A stretch of DNA of 64,000 bases from Pseudomonas sp. B21-048 (GTDB lineage: Bacteria > Pseudomonadota > Gammaproteobacteria > Pseudomonadales > Pseudomonadaceae): positions 558,001 to 622,000 of the forward strand of contig NZ_CP087168.1 in the NCBI RefSeq assembly GCF_024748615.1, written 5' to 3'. The notes beneath the pieces were generated by a model, which ran no database searches, was not told where the DNA came from, and worked only from the letters and a program-made list of their open reading frames with translations. The translations under genes were made by a program, and so were the position numbers. How positions within the stretch are numbered: the first letter of the stretch is position 1; the number at the start of each line of letters is the position of its first letter. Positions 25,490 through 34,634 of this stretch are shown piece by piece.

Positions 25490-26947
25490 TTATGCGATCT
25501 GAGCTTTAGCTGCGGACCGATCCGCACAAACAGGTTTATTCGGCAAGAGAGGATTCGTTATCGCGGGCCAAGCCATCAAATCGAGATCCAGATCGCTGAA
25601 TTTGCTTGAGTCAAAAACCGGGGTTTTTGTTCCTGCGCGACGTTGTTCATCATAGTCGCCCAGGATTCGCATACAGACTTTAAATAGCAGTGTCATCGCA
25701 ATAAGGTTGACCAAGGCCAAAAATGTCATGGTGATGTCGGCAAACGCGAGCACCGTGGAAAGGTCTTCAACCGAACCCCAAAAAACCAGCATCAATACGG
25801 ATATGCGGTACGCAATTAATGATTTATGGGGCGCTGCGAAGATGAAACGTAAACTGTTTTCTCCCAGGTAGTAGTTGTAGAGCATTGCCGTGAACACAAA
25901 CAGGGCAAGTACCACGCTGATAAACATCCGACCCCAATCGCCTACTACCTCAGCCAGCGAGTTTTGCGCCAACGCAATACCGTCGCCTTCGAAGCCGGGA
26001 GCATAAAAACCGGAAAGCAAAATGATCAACGCGGTACACGTGCAAATAATAATGGTATCGATGAAGACACTGAACGCTTGCACCACGCCTTGTGCTATCG
26101 GATGGGCGATTTTTGCCGCAGAGGCGACGTTAGGCGCACTGCCCAGTCCTGCTTCATTGGAGAACACTCCGCGCCTCACTCCCATAATGATTGCACTGCC
26201 CACCAGCCCGCCAAAAGCCTGATCCAGTCCGAACGCGCTTTTGACAATGCTGAGCAGCACTCCGGGGACCTGGTCAATTTGCAATACGATCACGTAAAGC
26301 GTTACGCCGACATAGGCAACAACTTTAAGGGGAACCAATAAATCAGCGACCGCCGCGATGCGCTTTATACCGCCCACGAACACTATGCCAAGCAACAGAG
26401 ACAGCGTGAGTCCGGACCCTGTCGTCGATAAACCAAAGGCATTGTTGAGAGAATGCGATACGGCATGAGACTCAAGGCCATTGATAGCAAATCCGAAGGT
26501 CACCAAAAGCAGGAGAGCAGCAATCGTTCCGAGCCAGCGTTTGCCCAGGCCATGCTGGATGTACCAGGACGGCCCCCCACGATATTGACCGTTTGCATCG
26601 CAGCGCTTGTAGAGTTGACCGAGTGCGCATTCGAAAAAGCTACTCGACATCCCCAATAGAGCGGTCATCCACATCCAGAACACTGCACCGGGTCCGCCCA
26701 TGCTCACGGCAATGCCGACGCCAACGATATTGCCGGTTCCCACGCGACCGGCAAGGCTGAGCGTCAATGCCTGCAATGAGCTCAAGTGGTGATGACTGGT
26801 ATTCCAACTGCCGCGTAATACCGAGACCATATGGACGAAGTATCGAAACTGGACAAATCTTGACCGGATTGTGAAGTAGCTTCCCAGTCCAAGAACTAAA
26901 GGTATCAAAACCTTACCGGAGAGAAAGTCGTTGATGAGGTCAAGCAT
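25490..26947 (-). CDS. Alanine/glycine:cation symporter (AGCS family)
   Basis: This 485-aa inner membrane protein has about eleven hydrophobic helices and belongs to the sodium:alanine symporter family, which imports alanine or glycine with Na+ or H+. Family motifs include AGRVGTGNIVGVGIAVSMGGPGAVFWMW near the N terminus and RRGVFSNEAGLGSAPNVASAA in the middle. AAGGAG precedes the ATG. The gene has lower GC than its neighbours and lies opposite an HTH regulator (27122-27931), which probably controls it. Substrate cannot be fixed from sequence. Confidence 0.92.
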   Translation of the reverse strand: MLDLINDFLSGKVLIPLVLGLGSYFTIRSRFVQFRYFVHMVSVLRGSWNTSHHHLSSLQALTLSLAGRVGTGNIVGVGIAVSMGGPGAVFWMWMTALLGMSSSFFECALGQLYKRCDANGQYRGGPSWYIQHGLGKRWLGTIAALLLLVTFGFAINGLESHAVSHSLNNAFGLSTTGSGLTLSLLLGIVFVGGIKRIAAVADLLVPLKVVAYVGVTLYVIVLQIDQVPGVLLSIVKSAFGLDQAFGGLVGSAIIMGVRRGVFSNEAGLGSAPNVASAAKIAHPIAQGVVQAFSVFIDTIIICTCTALIILLSGFYAPGFEGDGIALAQNSLAEVVGDWGRMFISVVLALFVFTAMLYNYYLGENSLRFIFAAPHKSLIAYRISVLMLVFWGSVEDLSTVLAFADITMTFLALVNLIAMTLLFKVCMRILGDYDEQRRAGTKTPVFDSSKFSDLDLDLMAWPAITNPLLPNKPVCADRSAAKAQIA

Positions 26948-27081
26948 TCAAAGCTCCTTGCTATTTAGAGTGCTGGCGGATTGATGGTGTAGCGCGTCCT
27001 GAAGGCTTTCAGGAGCCGTAATATCCGGTCATTTATCGTTGAGCACAATTTCGCAAGTTGGTTAAAAGTGATGCGAGCTGC

Positions 27082-27090
27082 TGCTATATT
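27082..27090 (+). promoter_or_regulatory. Extended -10 promoter of the HTH regulator gene
   Basis: TG-C-TATATT (TG at 27082-27083, box at 27085-27090) would start transcription near 27097, after the upstream in-frame GTG 27068 and ATG 27071. This supports ATG 27122 as the true start. TTAAAA 17 bases upstream of the box is a weak -35. Confidence 0.5.
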
Positions 27091-27121
27091 TGAGCCTTCT
27101 GGCACTACTGTGAAGGCTTGC

Positions 27122-27931
27122 ATGCGTGATTTTCTTCCTGCTAACTTAAGGCTGCTGTGTAGTCACTACCGATCTGTCGCTGAAGTCTGTAGGAAACTTC
27201 GGATTAATCGCGGGCAATTTAATAAATACCTGTGTGGAAGTAGCGTCCCCACTGCTTTTAACCTAAAGCGTATTTGTGATTTTTTTGGAGTTGAAGAGTT
27301 TGAAATAGGTCTGCCGACAGATCAGTTTGTCAACCTTGTTGGTGGCAAGGCGGCGCGAATAAACCCTTCTCGCGAGGTGTCGGCGCCGGAACGAATACTT
27401 GAACACCTTCGGCAACAGTCTTCTTTGCAAATAAAAGCCTACACGGGTTACTACTATGAGTATTACCACGCGATGACGGATCCTGGCTCTATTATTTGTG
27501 CTCTGGTGTATGTGTATGAAGAGGGCCAGCACTTCGTGTACGAACGAAATGAGCGCCTACAAATAGCCGGCGCGGAAGGGGAGTATGAGCAGTATCGGTA
27601 TGTGGGGTTAGCCTACTACTTACAGGATCGCTTGTTTCTCATTGATTACGAATCGCTGACCTCCAACGAAGTCAGTCAAACCATCCTTATTCCTAGCTTC
27701 AAAAGCTGCATTACTCGGCTCAATGGCTTGAAGATGGGCGTTTCCGCAGCTGACCATCGCACTCCCGCGTGTTCGCGTGTTGTTTGGGAATATCTCGGTC
27801 AGGAGATCAATCGAATCGATGCGTATCGCAAGGTGCGGCTATACAGCACGGATGATCCTGCCATCGATAATGATCTGCGCGGGCGCCTCACTCAAGCCAA
27901 AGTCGTTGATGGCCTCTTTGTTATTGCGTGA
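27122..27931 (+). CDS. Helix-turn-helix transcriptional regulator
   Basis: The 269-aa protein begins with a Cro/XRE-like helix-turn-helix: SVAEVCRKLRINRGQFNKYL is the recognition region, at about residues 18-37, followed by VPTAFNLKRICDFFGV. The remaining 190 residues form a mixed domain with a Tyr-rich stretch near residue 105 and could sense a small ligand. ATG 27122 is preferred because GAAGG lies just upstream and a promoter -10 box lies over the earlier starts. It is divergent from the AGCS symporter with about 170 bases between, so it is a likely local regulator. The inducer is unknown. Confidence 0.82.
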   Translation: MRDFLPANLRLLCSHYRSVAEVCRKLRINRGQFNKYLCGSSVPTAFNLKRICDFFGVEEFEIGLPTDQFVNLVGGKAARINPSREVSAPERILEHLRQQSSLQIKAYTGYYYEYYHAMTDPGSIICALVYVYEEGQHFVYERNERLQIAGAEGEYEQYRYVGLAYYLQDRLFLIDYESLTSNEVSQTILIPSFKSCITRLNGLKMGVSAADHRTPACSRVVWEYLGQEINRIDAYRKVRLYSTDDPAIDNDLRGRLTQAKVVDGLFVIA

Positions 27932-27942
27932 AGGAAACACCG

Positions 27943-28042
27943 TGTAGGAGCTGTCGAGTGAAACGAGGCTGCGATCTTTTGATTTTGCTTTCAAGGAATA
28001 AGATCAAAAGATCGCAGCCTCGTTTCACTCGACAGCTCCTAC
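27943..28042. repeat. Long palindrome with about 40-bp arms, copy 2
   Basis: Left arm 27943-27983 and right arm 28003-28042 pair perfectly over 40 bases and match the element at 22586-22684 in arm sequence, but with a different loop. It lies between the convergent HTH regulator and LysR genes. Confidence 0.92.
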
Positions 28043-28055
28043 CAGCTCCTGCCAG

Positions 28056-28955
28056 CTAGGGGAGATTGTCAATCTGCTCCAGCATCCACTTCACAAAATC
28101 CCGCACCTTGGGCACTTCCGCCGAATGCTCCGGATACGCCAGGTAATAGGCGTCGGTGCTGGGCATTGCATGCTGCCAGGGAATGACCAGTTTGCCATCG
28201 GCCAATTCCTCTTCCACCAGAAACCGTGGCAACAGTGCGACGCCGCAGCCGACCTGCGCGGCGCGAATGCACATGTAAAAAGTTTCAAAGCGCGGGCCGT
28301 GGTAGCTGTGTTCGGTGTGGTAGCCCTGACTGTCGAACCAGTCGTGCCAGGCCTGGGGCCGGGAGGCGTTTTGCAGCAGGACCAGGTCGGTGAGTTGCGT
28401 CGGATCAGTGAACGGCGTGTCTGGCAGGCTGCCCGGTGCGCAGACCGGCACCAGCTCCTCGCCAAACAGCTTCAGGCATTCGGTGCCGGGCCGTGAGCCC
28501 TGGCCAAAATAGAACGCCAGGTCGCTGCGACCCTGCAGCAGATCGTCGGCTTCCTGTTCGCTGCACAGGTCCAGATGGATCGACGGATGGCGCAGGCGCC
28601 AGCCTTTCAAGCGTGGCACCAGCCAGCGCGCACCGAAAGTCGGAGGCGTCGAAACTCGCAAGACTTCGGTTTCACCGCCGTAGGAGCGCAGGTAATGAGT
28701 CGACATTTCGACTTGGGTGAGGATTTTTCGCACTTCCACCAGGTACAAATCGCCGGCGGGGGTCATTTGCAGGCGTCGGCGCACCCGGCGGAACAACAGG
28801 TGTTGCAGCAACTCTTCGAGTTGCGCGACCTGTTTGCTCACGGCGCTCTGCGTCAGGTTCAACTCTTCGGCGGCACGGGTGAAGCTCAAATGCCGGGTCA
28901 CGGCCTCGAAGCACTGCAACGCGGTGATCGACGGCAAGTAGCGTTTATTCAGCAT
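28056..28955 (-). CDS. LysR-type transcriptional regulator next to amaB-amaA
   Basis: This 299-aa LysR-family activator has an N-terminal winged helix (about 1-65, with SFTRAAEELNLTQSAVSKQVAQLE) and a ligand-binding domain of the GcvA-like type. The start is ATG 28955, with AAAGGA upstream; the frame runs further to 29141 without one. It is divergent from the aldehyde dehydrogenase gene amaB. The same arrangement in P. putida places a LysR gene beside amaB-amaA, so it probably responds to a lysine-pathway intermediate. Confidence 0.9.
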   Translation of the reverse strand: MLNKRYLPSITALQCFEAVTRHLSFTRAAEELNLTQSAVSKQVAQLEELLQHLLFRRVRRRLQMTPAGDLYLVEVRKILTQVEMSTHYLRSYGGETEVLRVSTPPTFGARWLVPRLKGWRLRHPSIHLDLCSEQEADDLLQGRSDLAFYFGQGSRPGTECLKLFGEELVPVCAPGSLPDTPFTDPTQLTDLVLLQNASRPQAWHDWFDSQGYHTEHSYHGPRFETFYMCIRAAQVGCGVALLPRFLVEEELADGKLVIPWQHAMPSTDAYYLAYPEHSAEVPKVRDFVKWMLEQIDNLP

Positions 28956-29139
28956 GGGTGGTCCTTTTTCTTGTTTCTCTATGCTCTTTTTTACCGGCAG
29001 ATTCGCAGCATGAATAAACGGAATGATATCTCTCTTAAAGGTCGTTTGTTGGGTAACCTCCGGGGAGCTAAAACTACAGGTCTGATCAGCCGAATAAATC
29101 CGGCTGCACGTTTTCTGTTTTTTGCTTGAGGAGTGACCC

Positions 29140-30630
29140 ATGGTTGCCGCATTGCTTGATCGTCTTGGTGTGAACCCGGCCCTGTATCAGAACGGCAAAG
29201 TGCCGGTGCATTCGCCTATCGACGGCAGCCGTATCGCTGCCGTGAACTGGGAAGGCGCCGCTGAAGTCGAGCAGCACATCAGTCGCGCAGATCATGCGTT
29301 CGAACTGTGGCGCAAGGTTCCGGCGCCGCGCCGTGGCGAATTGGTGCGCCAACTGGGTGACATCCTGCGCGAGTACAAGGCTGATCTCGGTGAACTGGTG
29401 TCCTGGGAGGCCGGCAAGATCACTCAGGAAGGTTTGGGTGAAGTTCAGGAAATGATCGACATTTGCGACTTCGCCGTCGGTCTGTCCCGTCAGCTATACG
29501 GTTTGACCATCGCCTCCGAGCGTCCTGGCCACCACATGCGCGAAACCTGGCACCCACTGGGCGTCGTTGGCGTGATCAGTGCGTTCAACTTCCCGGTCGC
29601 CGTTTGGGCCTGGAACGCGACGCTGGCGCTGGTCTGCGGTAACCCGGTGATCTGGAAACCGTCGGAGAAAACCCCGCTGACCGCGTTGGCCTGTCAGGCG
29701 TTGTTCGACCGCGTCTTGAAGAATTTCAGCGATGCCCCGCCGCACCTGAGCCAAGTGATCATCGGTGGTCGCGATGCTGGCGAAGCGCTGGTCGATGACC
29801 CGCGTGTCGCGCTGGTCAGCGCCACTGGCAGCACCCGCATGGGCCGCGAAGTGGCGCCGAAAATCGCCGCGCGTTTTGCCCGCAGCATTCTCGAGCTGGG
29901 CGGCAACAACGCGATGATCCTCGGCCCAAGCGCCGATCTGGACATGGCCGTACGGGCAATCCTGTTCAGCGCCGTCGGCACCGCCGGCCAGCGTTGCACC
30001 ACGTTGCGTCGTCTGATCGCCCACGAATCGGTGAAAGAAGAAATCGTCACCCGCCTCAAAGCCGCTTACTCCAAGGTGCGCATCGGCCATCCGCTGGAAG
30101 GCAATTTGATCGGGCCGCTGATCGACAAACACAGCTTCGAAAACATGCAGGACGCGCTTGAACAGGCCTTGAGCGAAGGCGGCCGGGTGTTCGGCGGCAA
30201 GCGTCAGCTGGAAGACAAATTCCCCAATGCGTACTACGTTTCGCCCGCCATTGTCGAAATGCCGGAGCAGAGTGATGTGGTGCGCGACGAAACCTTCGCG
30301 CCGATTCTGTACGTGATCGGTTACAACGATTTCGAAGAGGCGCTGCGCCTGAACAACGCCGTGCCACAAGGCCTGTCGTCATGCATCTTCACCACCGACG
30401 TGCGTGAAGCCGAGCGGTTCATGTCGGCGGTGGGCAGCGATTGCGGCATCGCCAACGTCAACATCGGCCCGAGCGGCGCGGAGATTGGTGGCGCATTTGG
30501 CGGCGAGAAGGAAACGGGCGGTGGTCGTGAATCCGGGTCGGATGCGTGGCGTGGGTACATGCGCCGTCAGACCAATACCGTGAACTATTCGCTGGAGTTG
30601 CCGTTGGCTCAGGGCATTACGTTCGACTGA
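29140..30630 (+). CDS. amaB: L-piperidine-6-carboxylate dehydrogenase (aldehyde dehydrogenase family 7)
   Basis: AmaB oxidises L-piperidine-6-carboxylate (2-aminoadipate semialdehyde) to 2-aminoadipate with NAD(P)+ in the D-lysine/pipecolate route. The 496-aa protein has the catalytic Glu252 (LELGGNN) and nucleophile Cys286 (GQRCTTLRR), plus the cofactor-site motif SATGSTRMG. The antiquitin-like N terminus and ETGGGRESGSDAWR near the C terminus match family 7. It is followed by amaA and preceded by a divergent LysR gene. The assignment rests on family and on the amaB-amaA context. Confidence 0.9.
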   Translation: MVAALLDRLGVNPALYQNGKVPVHSPIDGSRIAAVNWEGAAEVEQHISRADHAFELWRKVPAPRRGELVRQLGDILREYKADLGELVSWEAGKITQEGLGEVQEMIDICDFAVGLSRQLYGLTIASERPGHHMRETWHPLGVVGVISAFNFPVAVWAWNATLALVCGNPVIWKPSEKTPLTALACQALFDRVLKNFSDAPPHLSQVIIGGRDAGEALVDDPRVALVSATGSTRMGREVAPKIAARFARSILELGGNNAMILGPSADLDMAVRAILFSAVGTAGQRCTTLRRLIAHESVKEEIVTRLKAAYSKVRIGHPLEGNLIGPLIDKHSFENMQDALEQALSEGGRVFGGKRQLEDKFPNAYYVSPAIVEMPEQSDVVRDETFAPILYVIGYNDFEEALRLNNAVPQGLSSCIFTTDVREAERFMSAVGSDCGIANVNIGPSGAEIGGAFGGEKETGGGRESGSDAWRGYMRRQTNTVNYSLELPLAQGITFD

Positions 30631-30640
30631 TGGGCCCCAT

Positions 30641-30710
30641 CGCTGGCAAGCCAGCTCCTACAGGATTTGTGTTGCGGCACATGACCCGTGTAGGAGTTGG
30701 CTTGCCAGCG
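30641..30710. repeat. REP palindrome between amaB and amaA
   Basis: CGCTGGCAAGCCAGCTCCTA (30641-30660) pairs, with one mismatch, with its complement at 30691-30710. It lies within the presumed amaB-amaA transcript, where such hairpins can give unequal expression of the two genes. Confidence 0.85.
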
Positions 30711-30750
30711 AAGCTTTTTTGTTTGTTAGGTTTCGGATTGGAGTCTGGCA

Positions 30751-32034
30751 ATGCCGTTACGCGAAGAGTGTCTGTGGGAAAAATTGACGCCGCAAAGGCC
30801 TGACAATACGGCGCTCAAGGGCGAGGTGACGGTGGATGTCTGCGTCATCGGTGCCGGTTTCACCGGTCTGTCGGCGGCGGTGCATCTGCTGGAACAAGGC
30901 AAAAGTGTCTGTGTGCTGGAAGCGCATCGCGCCGGGCATGGCGGTTCGGGGCGTAACGTCGGGCTGGTCAACGCCGGGATGTGGATTCCACCGGATGAAA
31001 TCGAAGCCGGGTTTGGCGAGGCAGTCGGCAGTCAGCTCAATCGCATGCTGGGTGCGGCGCCGTCGCTGGTGTTCAGCCTGGTCGACAAATACAACATCGA
31101 TTGCCAATTACGCCGCGAAGGCACGCTGCACATGGCGCACAACGCGCGTGGCGAGGCGGATCTGCGCAGTCGTGAAGAACAGTGGAAGCGTCGTGGGGCA
31201 CCGGTCGAGTTGTTGACCGGTCAAGCCTGCGAACAAGCCACGGGCACCAAAAAGATCGCCGCCGCGTTGCTCGATCGGCGTGCTGGCACGATCAACCCGA
31301 TGGCCTATACCACGGGGCTGGCCAACGCGGCCATCAGCCTCGGCGGTCAGCTGTTCGATCATTCCCCGGTGACCCGACTCGAGCGTCAGGGCCAGCGCTG
31401 GTCGGTGCAGACCGCCCAGGGTTCGGTGTTGGCCGAGCAGGTGGTCATCGCCTCCAATGCTTATACCGAAGGCGACTGGACGGAGCTGCGACGCAACTTT
31501 TTCCCCGGTTATTACTATCAAGTGGCTTCGGTGCCGCTGACCGAAGACGCCGCGCAGCAGATTCTGCCCGGTGGCCAGGGTTCCTGGGACACCCGGCAGG
31601 TGCTAAGCAGCATTCGTCGCGATGCCGAAGGGCGCTTGTTGCTCGGCAGTCTGGGTAATGGCAACCAGAAACCGACCTGGTTCCTGAAAGCCTGGGCCGA
31701 CCGGGTTCAGCAGCATTACTTTCCGTACCTGAAACCGGTGGAGTGGGAGTGCACCTGGACCGGTTGTATTGCCTTCACTCCCGATCATTTGATGCGCCTG
31801 TTTGAACCAGCGCCGGGTCTGGTGGCCGTCACCGGTTACAACGGTCGAGGCGTGACCACCGGTACAGTGGTCGGTAAAGCCTTTGCCGATTATTTGTGTA
31901 ACGGAAATCCTCAGGCCCTGCCAATTCCCTTCGCCCCTATGCAGCCATTGGCAGGTGGGGGGCTGCGAAGCTGTCTGTACGAGGCTGGTTTTTCCTTGTA
32001 TCACGCGGGCCAGTGCCTCCGGATCGTGATCTGA
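30751..32034 (+). CDS. amaA: L-pipecolate oxidase (FAD-dependent)
   Basis: AmaA oxidises L-pipecolate to piperideine-6-carboxylate, feeding AmaB. The 427-aa protein is a DAO-type flavoprotein. The Rossmann FAD motif GAGFTGLSAAVHL is at about residues 33-45, followed by the ribose-binding acidic residue in VLEAHRAGHG. The C-terminal GYNGRGVTTGTVVGK is also a family signature. GGAG lies upstream of the ATG. With amaB it forms the lower D-lysine pathway to 2-aminoadipate. Substrate assignment comes from context and similarity in style to P. putida AmaA; other secondary amines remain possible. Confidence 0.88.
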   Translation: MPLREECLWEKLTPQRPDNTALKGEVTVDVCVIGAGFTGLSAAVHLLEQGKSVCVLEAHRAGHGGSGRNVGLVNAGMWIPPDEIEAGFGEAVGSQLNRMLGAAPSLVFSLVDKYNIDCQLRREGTLHMAHNARGEADLRSREEQWKRRGAPVELLTGQACEQATGTKKIAAALLDRRAGTINPMAYTTGLANAAISLGGQLFDHSPVTRLERQGQRWSVQTAQGSVLAEQVVIASNAYTEGDWTELRRNFFPGYYYQVASVPLTEDAAQQILPGGQGSWDTRQVLSSIRRDAEGRLLLGSLGNGNQKPTWFLKAWADRVQQHYFPYLKPVEWECTWTGCIAFTPDHLMRLFEPAPGLVAVTGYNGRGVTTGTVVGKAFADYLCNGNPQALPIPFAPMQPLAGGGLRSCLYEAGFSLYHAGQCLRIVI

Positions 32035-32089
32035 TTGTTGAAATATGTTGCTGGAAGCGGCGCTTTTCAGCGAAGCGGCTAGCCTGTAA

Positions 32090-32118
32090 TGGTGCGGGTT
32101 GTAGCAGTCCCCGCACCA
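32090..32118. promoter_or_regulatory. Inverted repeat upstream of braC, possible activator site
   Basis: TGGTGCGGG and CCCGCACCA are perfect 9-base arms with an 11-base centre. It lies about 250 bases before the predicted braC transcription start, within reach of an enhancer-binding protein. The GGTGCG/CGCACC half-sites recur upstream of the ureE sigma-54 promoter. It might instead end amaA transcripts, but no T-run follows. Confidence 0.4.
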
Positions 32119-32326
32119 GCGGTGTGCAGTTCGGTGACGCGGGCTGTTACAGGCTGGTTGCACATCGTTTGGCGCTGCGGTTGCAATGATGGCGCGTGCG
32201 GGTTGCGCCTTTAGAAATAAATGGTTTCACCTCCAGCGGTTTAGACGGTTGCACGCCCAATGAAAATGGGCCAGAAACAGTCGAAATAACAATAAGGCAG
32301 CGACTTTTCCCAGAATAAAAAACCGA

Positions 32327-32342
32327 TGGCACGGCCCTTGCT
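32327..32342 (+). promoter_or_regulatory. Sigma-54 (RpoN) promoter of braCDEFG
   Basis: TGGCACGGCCCTTGCT matches the sigma-54 consensus TGGCACG-N4-TTGCW at every conserved base, with GG and GC ten bases apart. Transcription would start near 32353. Nitrogen- or amino-acid-responsive activators such as NtrC or CbrB are the obvious candidates. Confidence 0.85.
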
Positions 32343-32415
32343 CTGAGCTTTTCGGTGAAGAGTTTTTTCAGTGAAGTCGCAGTGCCAACTAAAAAAAACC
32401 TAGGAGTACCACCTC

Positions 32416-33549
32416 ATGTCCCAGACGTTTTACAAGAAAGGCTTTCTGGCCCTCGCAGTGGCAACGGCGTTGGGTATTTCTGCGTTTGCACAGGCTGATG
32501 TGAAAATTGGTGTGGCGGGGCCGATGACAGGCGCCAATGCCGCATTTGGCGAGCAGTACATGAAGGGGGCGCAGGCAGCGGCTGATGCGGTCAACGCCGC
32601 AGGCGGTATCAACGGGGAAAAAATCGTGCTGGTCAAAGGCGATGACGCCTGCGAACCGAAGCAGGCTGTGACGGTCGCCAAGGACCTGACCAACCAGAAA
32701 GTCGCTGGCGTAGTCGGCCACTTCTGCTCCTCGTCGACCATTCCGGCCTCCGAGATCTACGACGAAGCGGGCATCATCGCGATTACTCCAGGTTCCACCA
32801 ACCCGGCTGTTACCGAGCGCGGCTTGAGTGCGATGTTCCGTATGTGCGGGCGTGACGACCAGCAAGGCATCGTGGCCGGCGACTACATCGTCGACGTGCT
32901 CAAGGGCAAGAAAGTGGTGGTTTTGCACGACAAAGACACCTACGGCCAAGGTCTGGCAGATGCTACCAAGGCCCAGCTGGAAAAACGCGGCGTGAAGCCG
33001 GTGCTGTATGAAGGCCTGACCCGTGGTGAAAAAGATTTCAGCACCATCGTCACCAAAATCCGCGGCGCCGGCGCCGACGTCGTTTACTTCGGTGGTCTGC
33101 ATCCGGAAGCCGGTCCTCTGGTTCGTCAACTGCGTGAGCAAGGTCTCAAAGACGTCAAGTTCATGTCCGACGACGGCATCGTGACCGATGAACTGGTGAC
33201 CACCGCTGGTGGTCCGCAATTCGTTGACGGCGTGCTGATGACCTTTGGTGCCGACCCACGCATGCTCCCAGAGAGCAAGACCGTAGTGGACGAGTTCCGT
33301 AAGAAAGGCACCGAGCCTGAAGGTTACACCCTGTATGCCTATGCGTCGGTCCAGACGCTGGCGGCTGCCTTCAACGGCGCCAAGTCCAACAAGGGTGAAG
33401 ACGCCGCAAAATGGCTGAAATCGCACACTGTCAAAACGGTGATGGGCGAGAAGTCTTGGGATGCCAAGGGCGACCTGAAAGTCTCAGACTACGTGGTTTA
33501 CAAGTGGGACAAGGACGGCAAATACCACCAGCTGGAAACACAGAAGTGA
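32416..33549 (+). CDS. braC: Branched-chain amino acid ABC transporter, periplasmic binding protein
   Basis: BraC captures leucine, isoleucine and valine (and often alanine) in the periplasm for the BraDEFG transporter. The 377-aa precursor has a signal peptide with likely cleavage after residue 27 (AFAQA-DVKIG). The mature protein opens VKIGVAGPMTGANAAFGEQY and contains GDDACEPKQAV and a Cys pair (VVGHFCSSSTIPASE, FRMCGRDDQQG) typical of LIV-binding proteins. AGGAG precedes the ATG. It is first in braCDEFG, behind a sigma-54 promoter. Confidence 0.95.
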   Translation: MSQTFYKKGFLALAVATALGISAFAQADVKIGVAGPMTGANAAFGEQYMKGAQAAADAVNAAGGINGEKIVLVKGDDACEPKQAVTVAKDLTNQKVAGVVGHFCSSSTIPASEIYDEAGIIAITPGSTNPAVTERGLSAMFRMCGRDDQQGIVAGDYIVDVLKGKKVVVLHDKDTYGQGLADATKAQLEKRGVKPVLYEGLTRGEKDFSTIVTKIRGAGADVVYFGGLHPEAGPLVRQLREQGLKDVKFMSDDGIVTDELVTTAGGPQFVDGVLMTFGADPRMLPESKTVVDEFRKKGTEPEGYTLYAYASVQTLAAAFNGAKSNKGEDAAKWLKSHTVKTVMGEKSWDAKGDLKVSDYVVYKWDKDGKYHQLETQK

Positions 33550-33561
33550 TATGACTTGCTG

Positions 33562-33590
33562 ATTGCCCGGCGCCTCGTGCTCCGGGCAAT
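33562..33590 (+). repeat. Hairpin in the braC-braD gap
   Basis: ATTGCCCGG and CCGGGCAAT are perfect 9-base arms around an 11-base loop, 12 bases past the braC stop. No T-run follows. Such hairpins after binding-protein genes commonly stabilise that mRNA or attenuate the downstream permease genes. Confidence 0.75.
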
Positions 33591-33716
33591 CAAAGAACAT
33601 GTCCGTGCAGTACCTGTCTTTTCTCGTAGAGCTGCACACAAACGTGTTGCGTCGGCGGCTGAACCCGGTCCGGCGCCCCGGGTTTGTGCAGTCTCTCAAA
33701 TGCGTGAGATTGCGTT

Positions 33717-34631
<915 letters not shown>

Positions 34632-34634
34632 GCG

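Larger units (their letters stand above)
32035..32415. other. Gene-free regulatory region between amaA and braC
   Basis: No credible gene is visible in these 381 bases. They contain an inverted repeat (32090-32118) and a sigma-54 promoter (32327-32342). Between them, GCGCGTGCGGGTTGCGCC is GC-rich and could pair locally. The leader from the predicted transcription start (about 32353) to braC is about 60 bases long, with AGGAG before the ATG. Confidence 0.8.
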
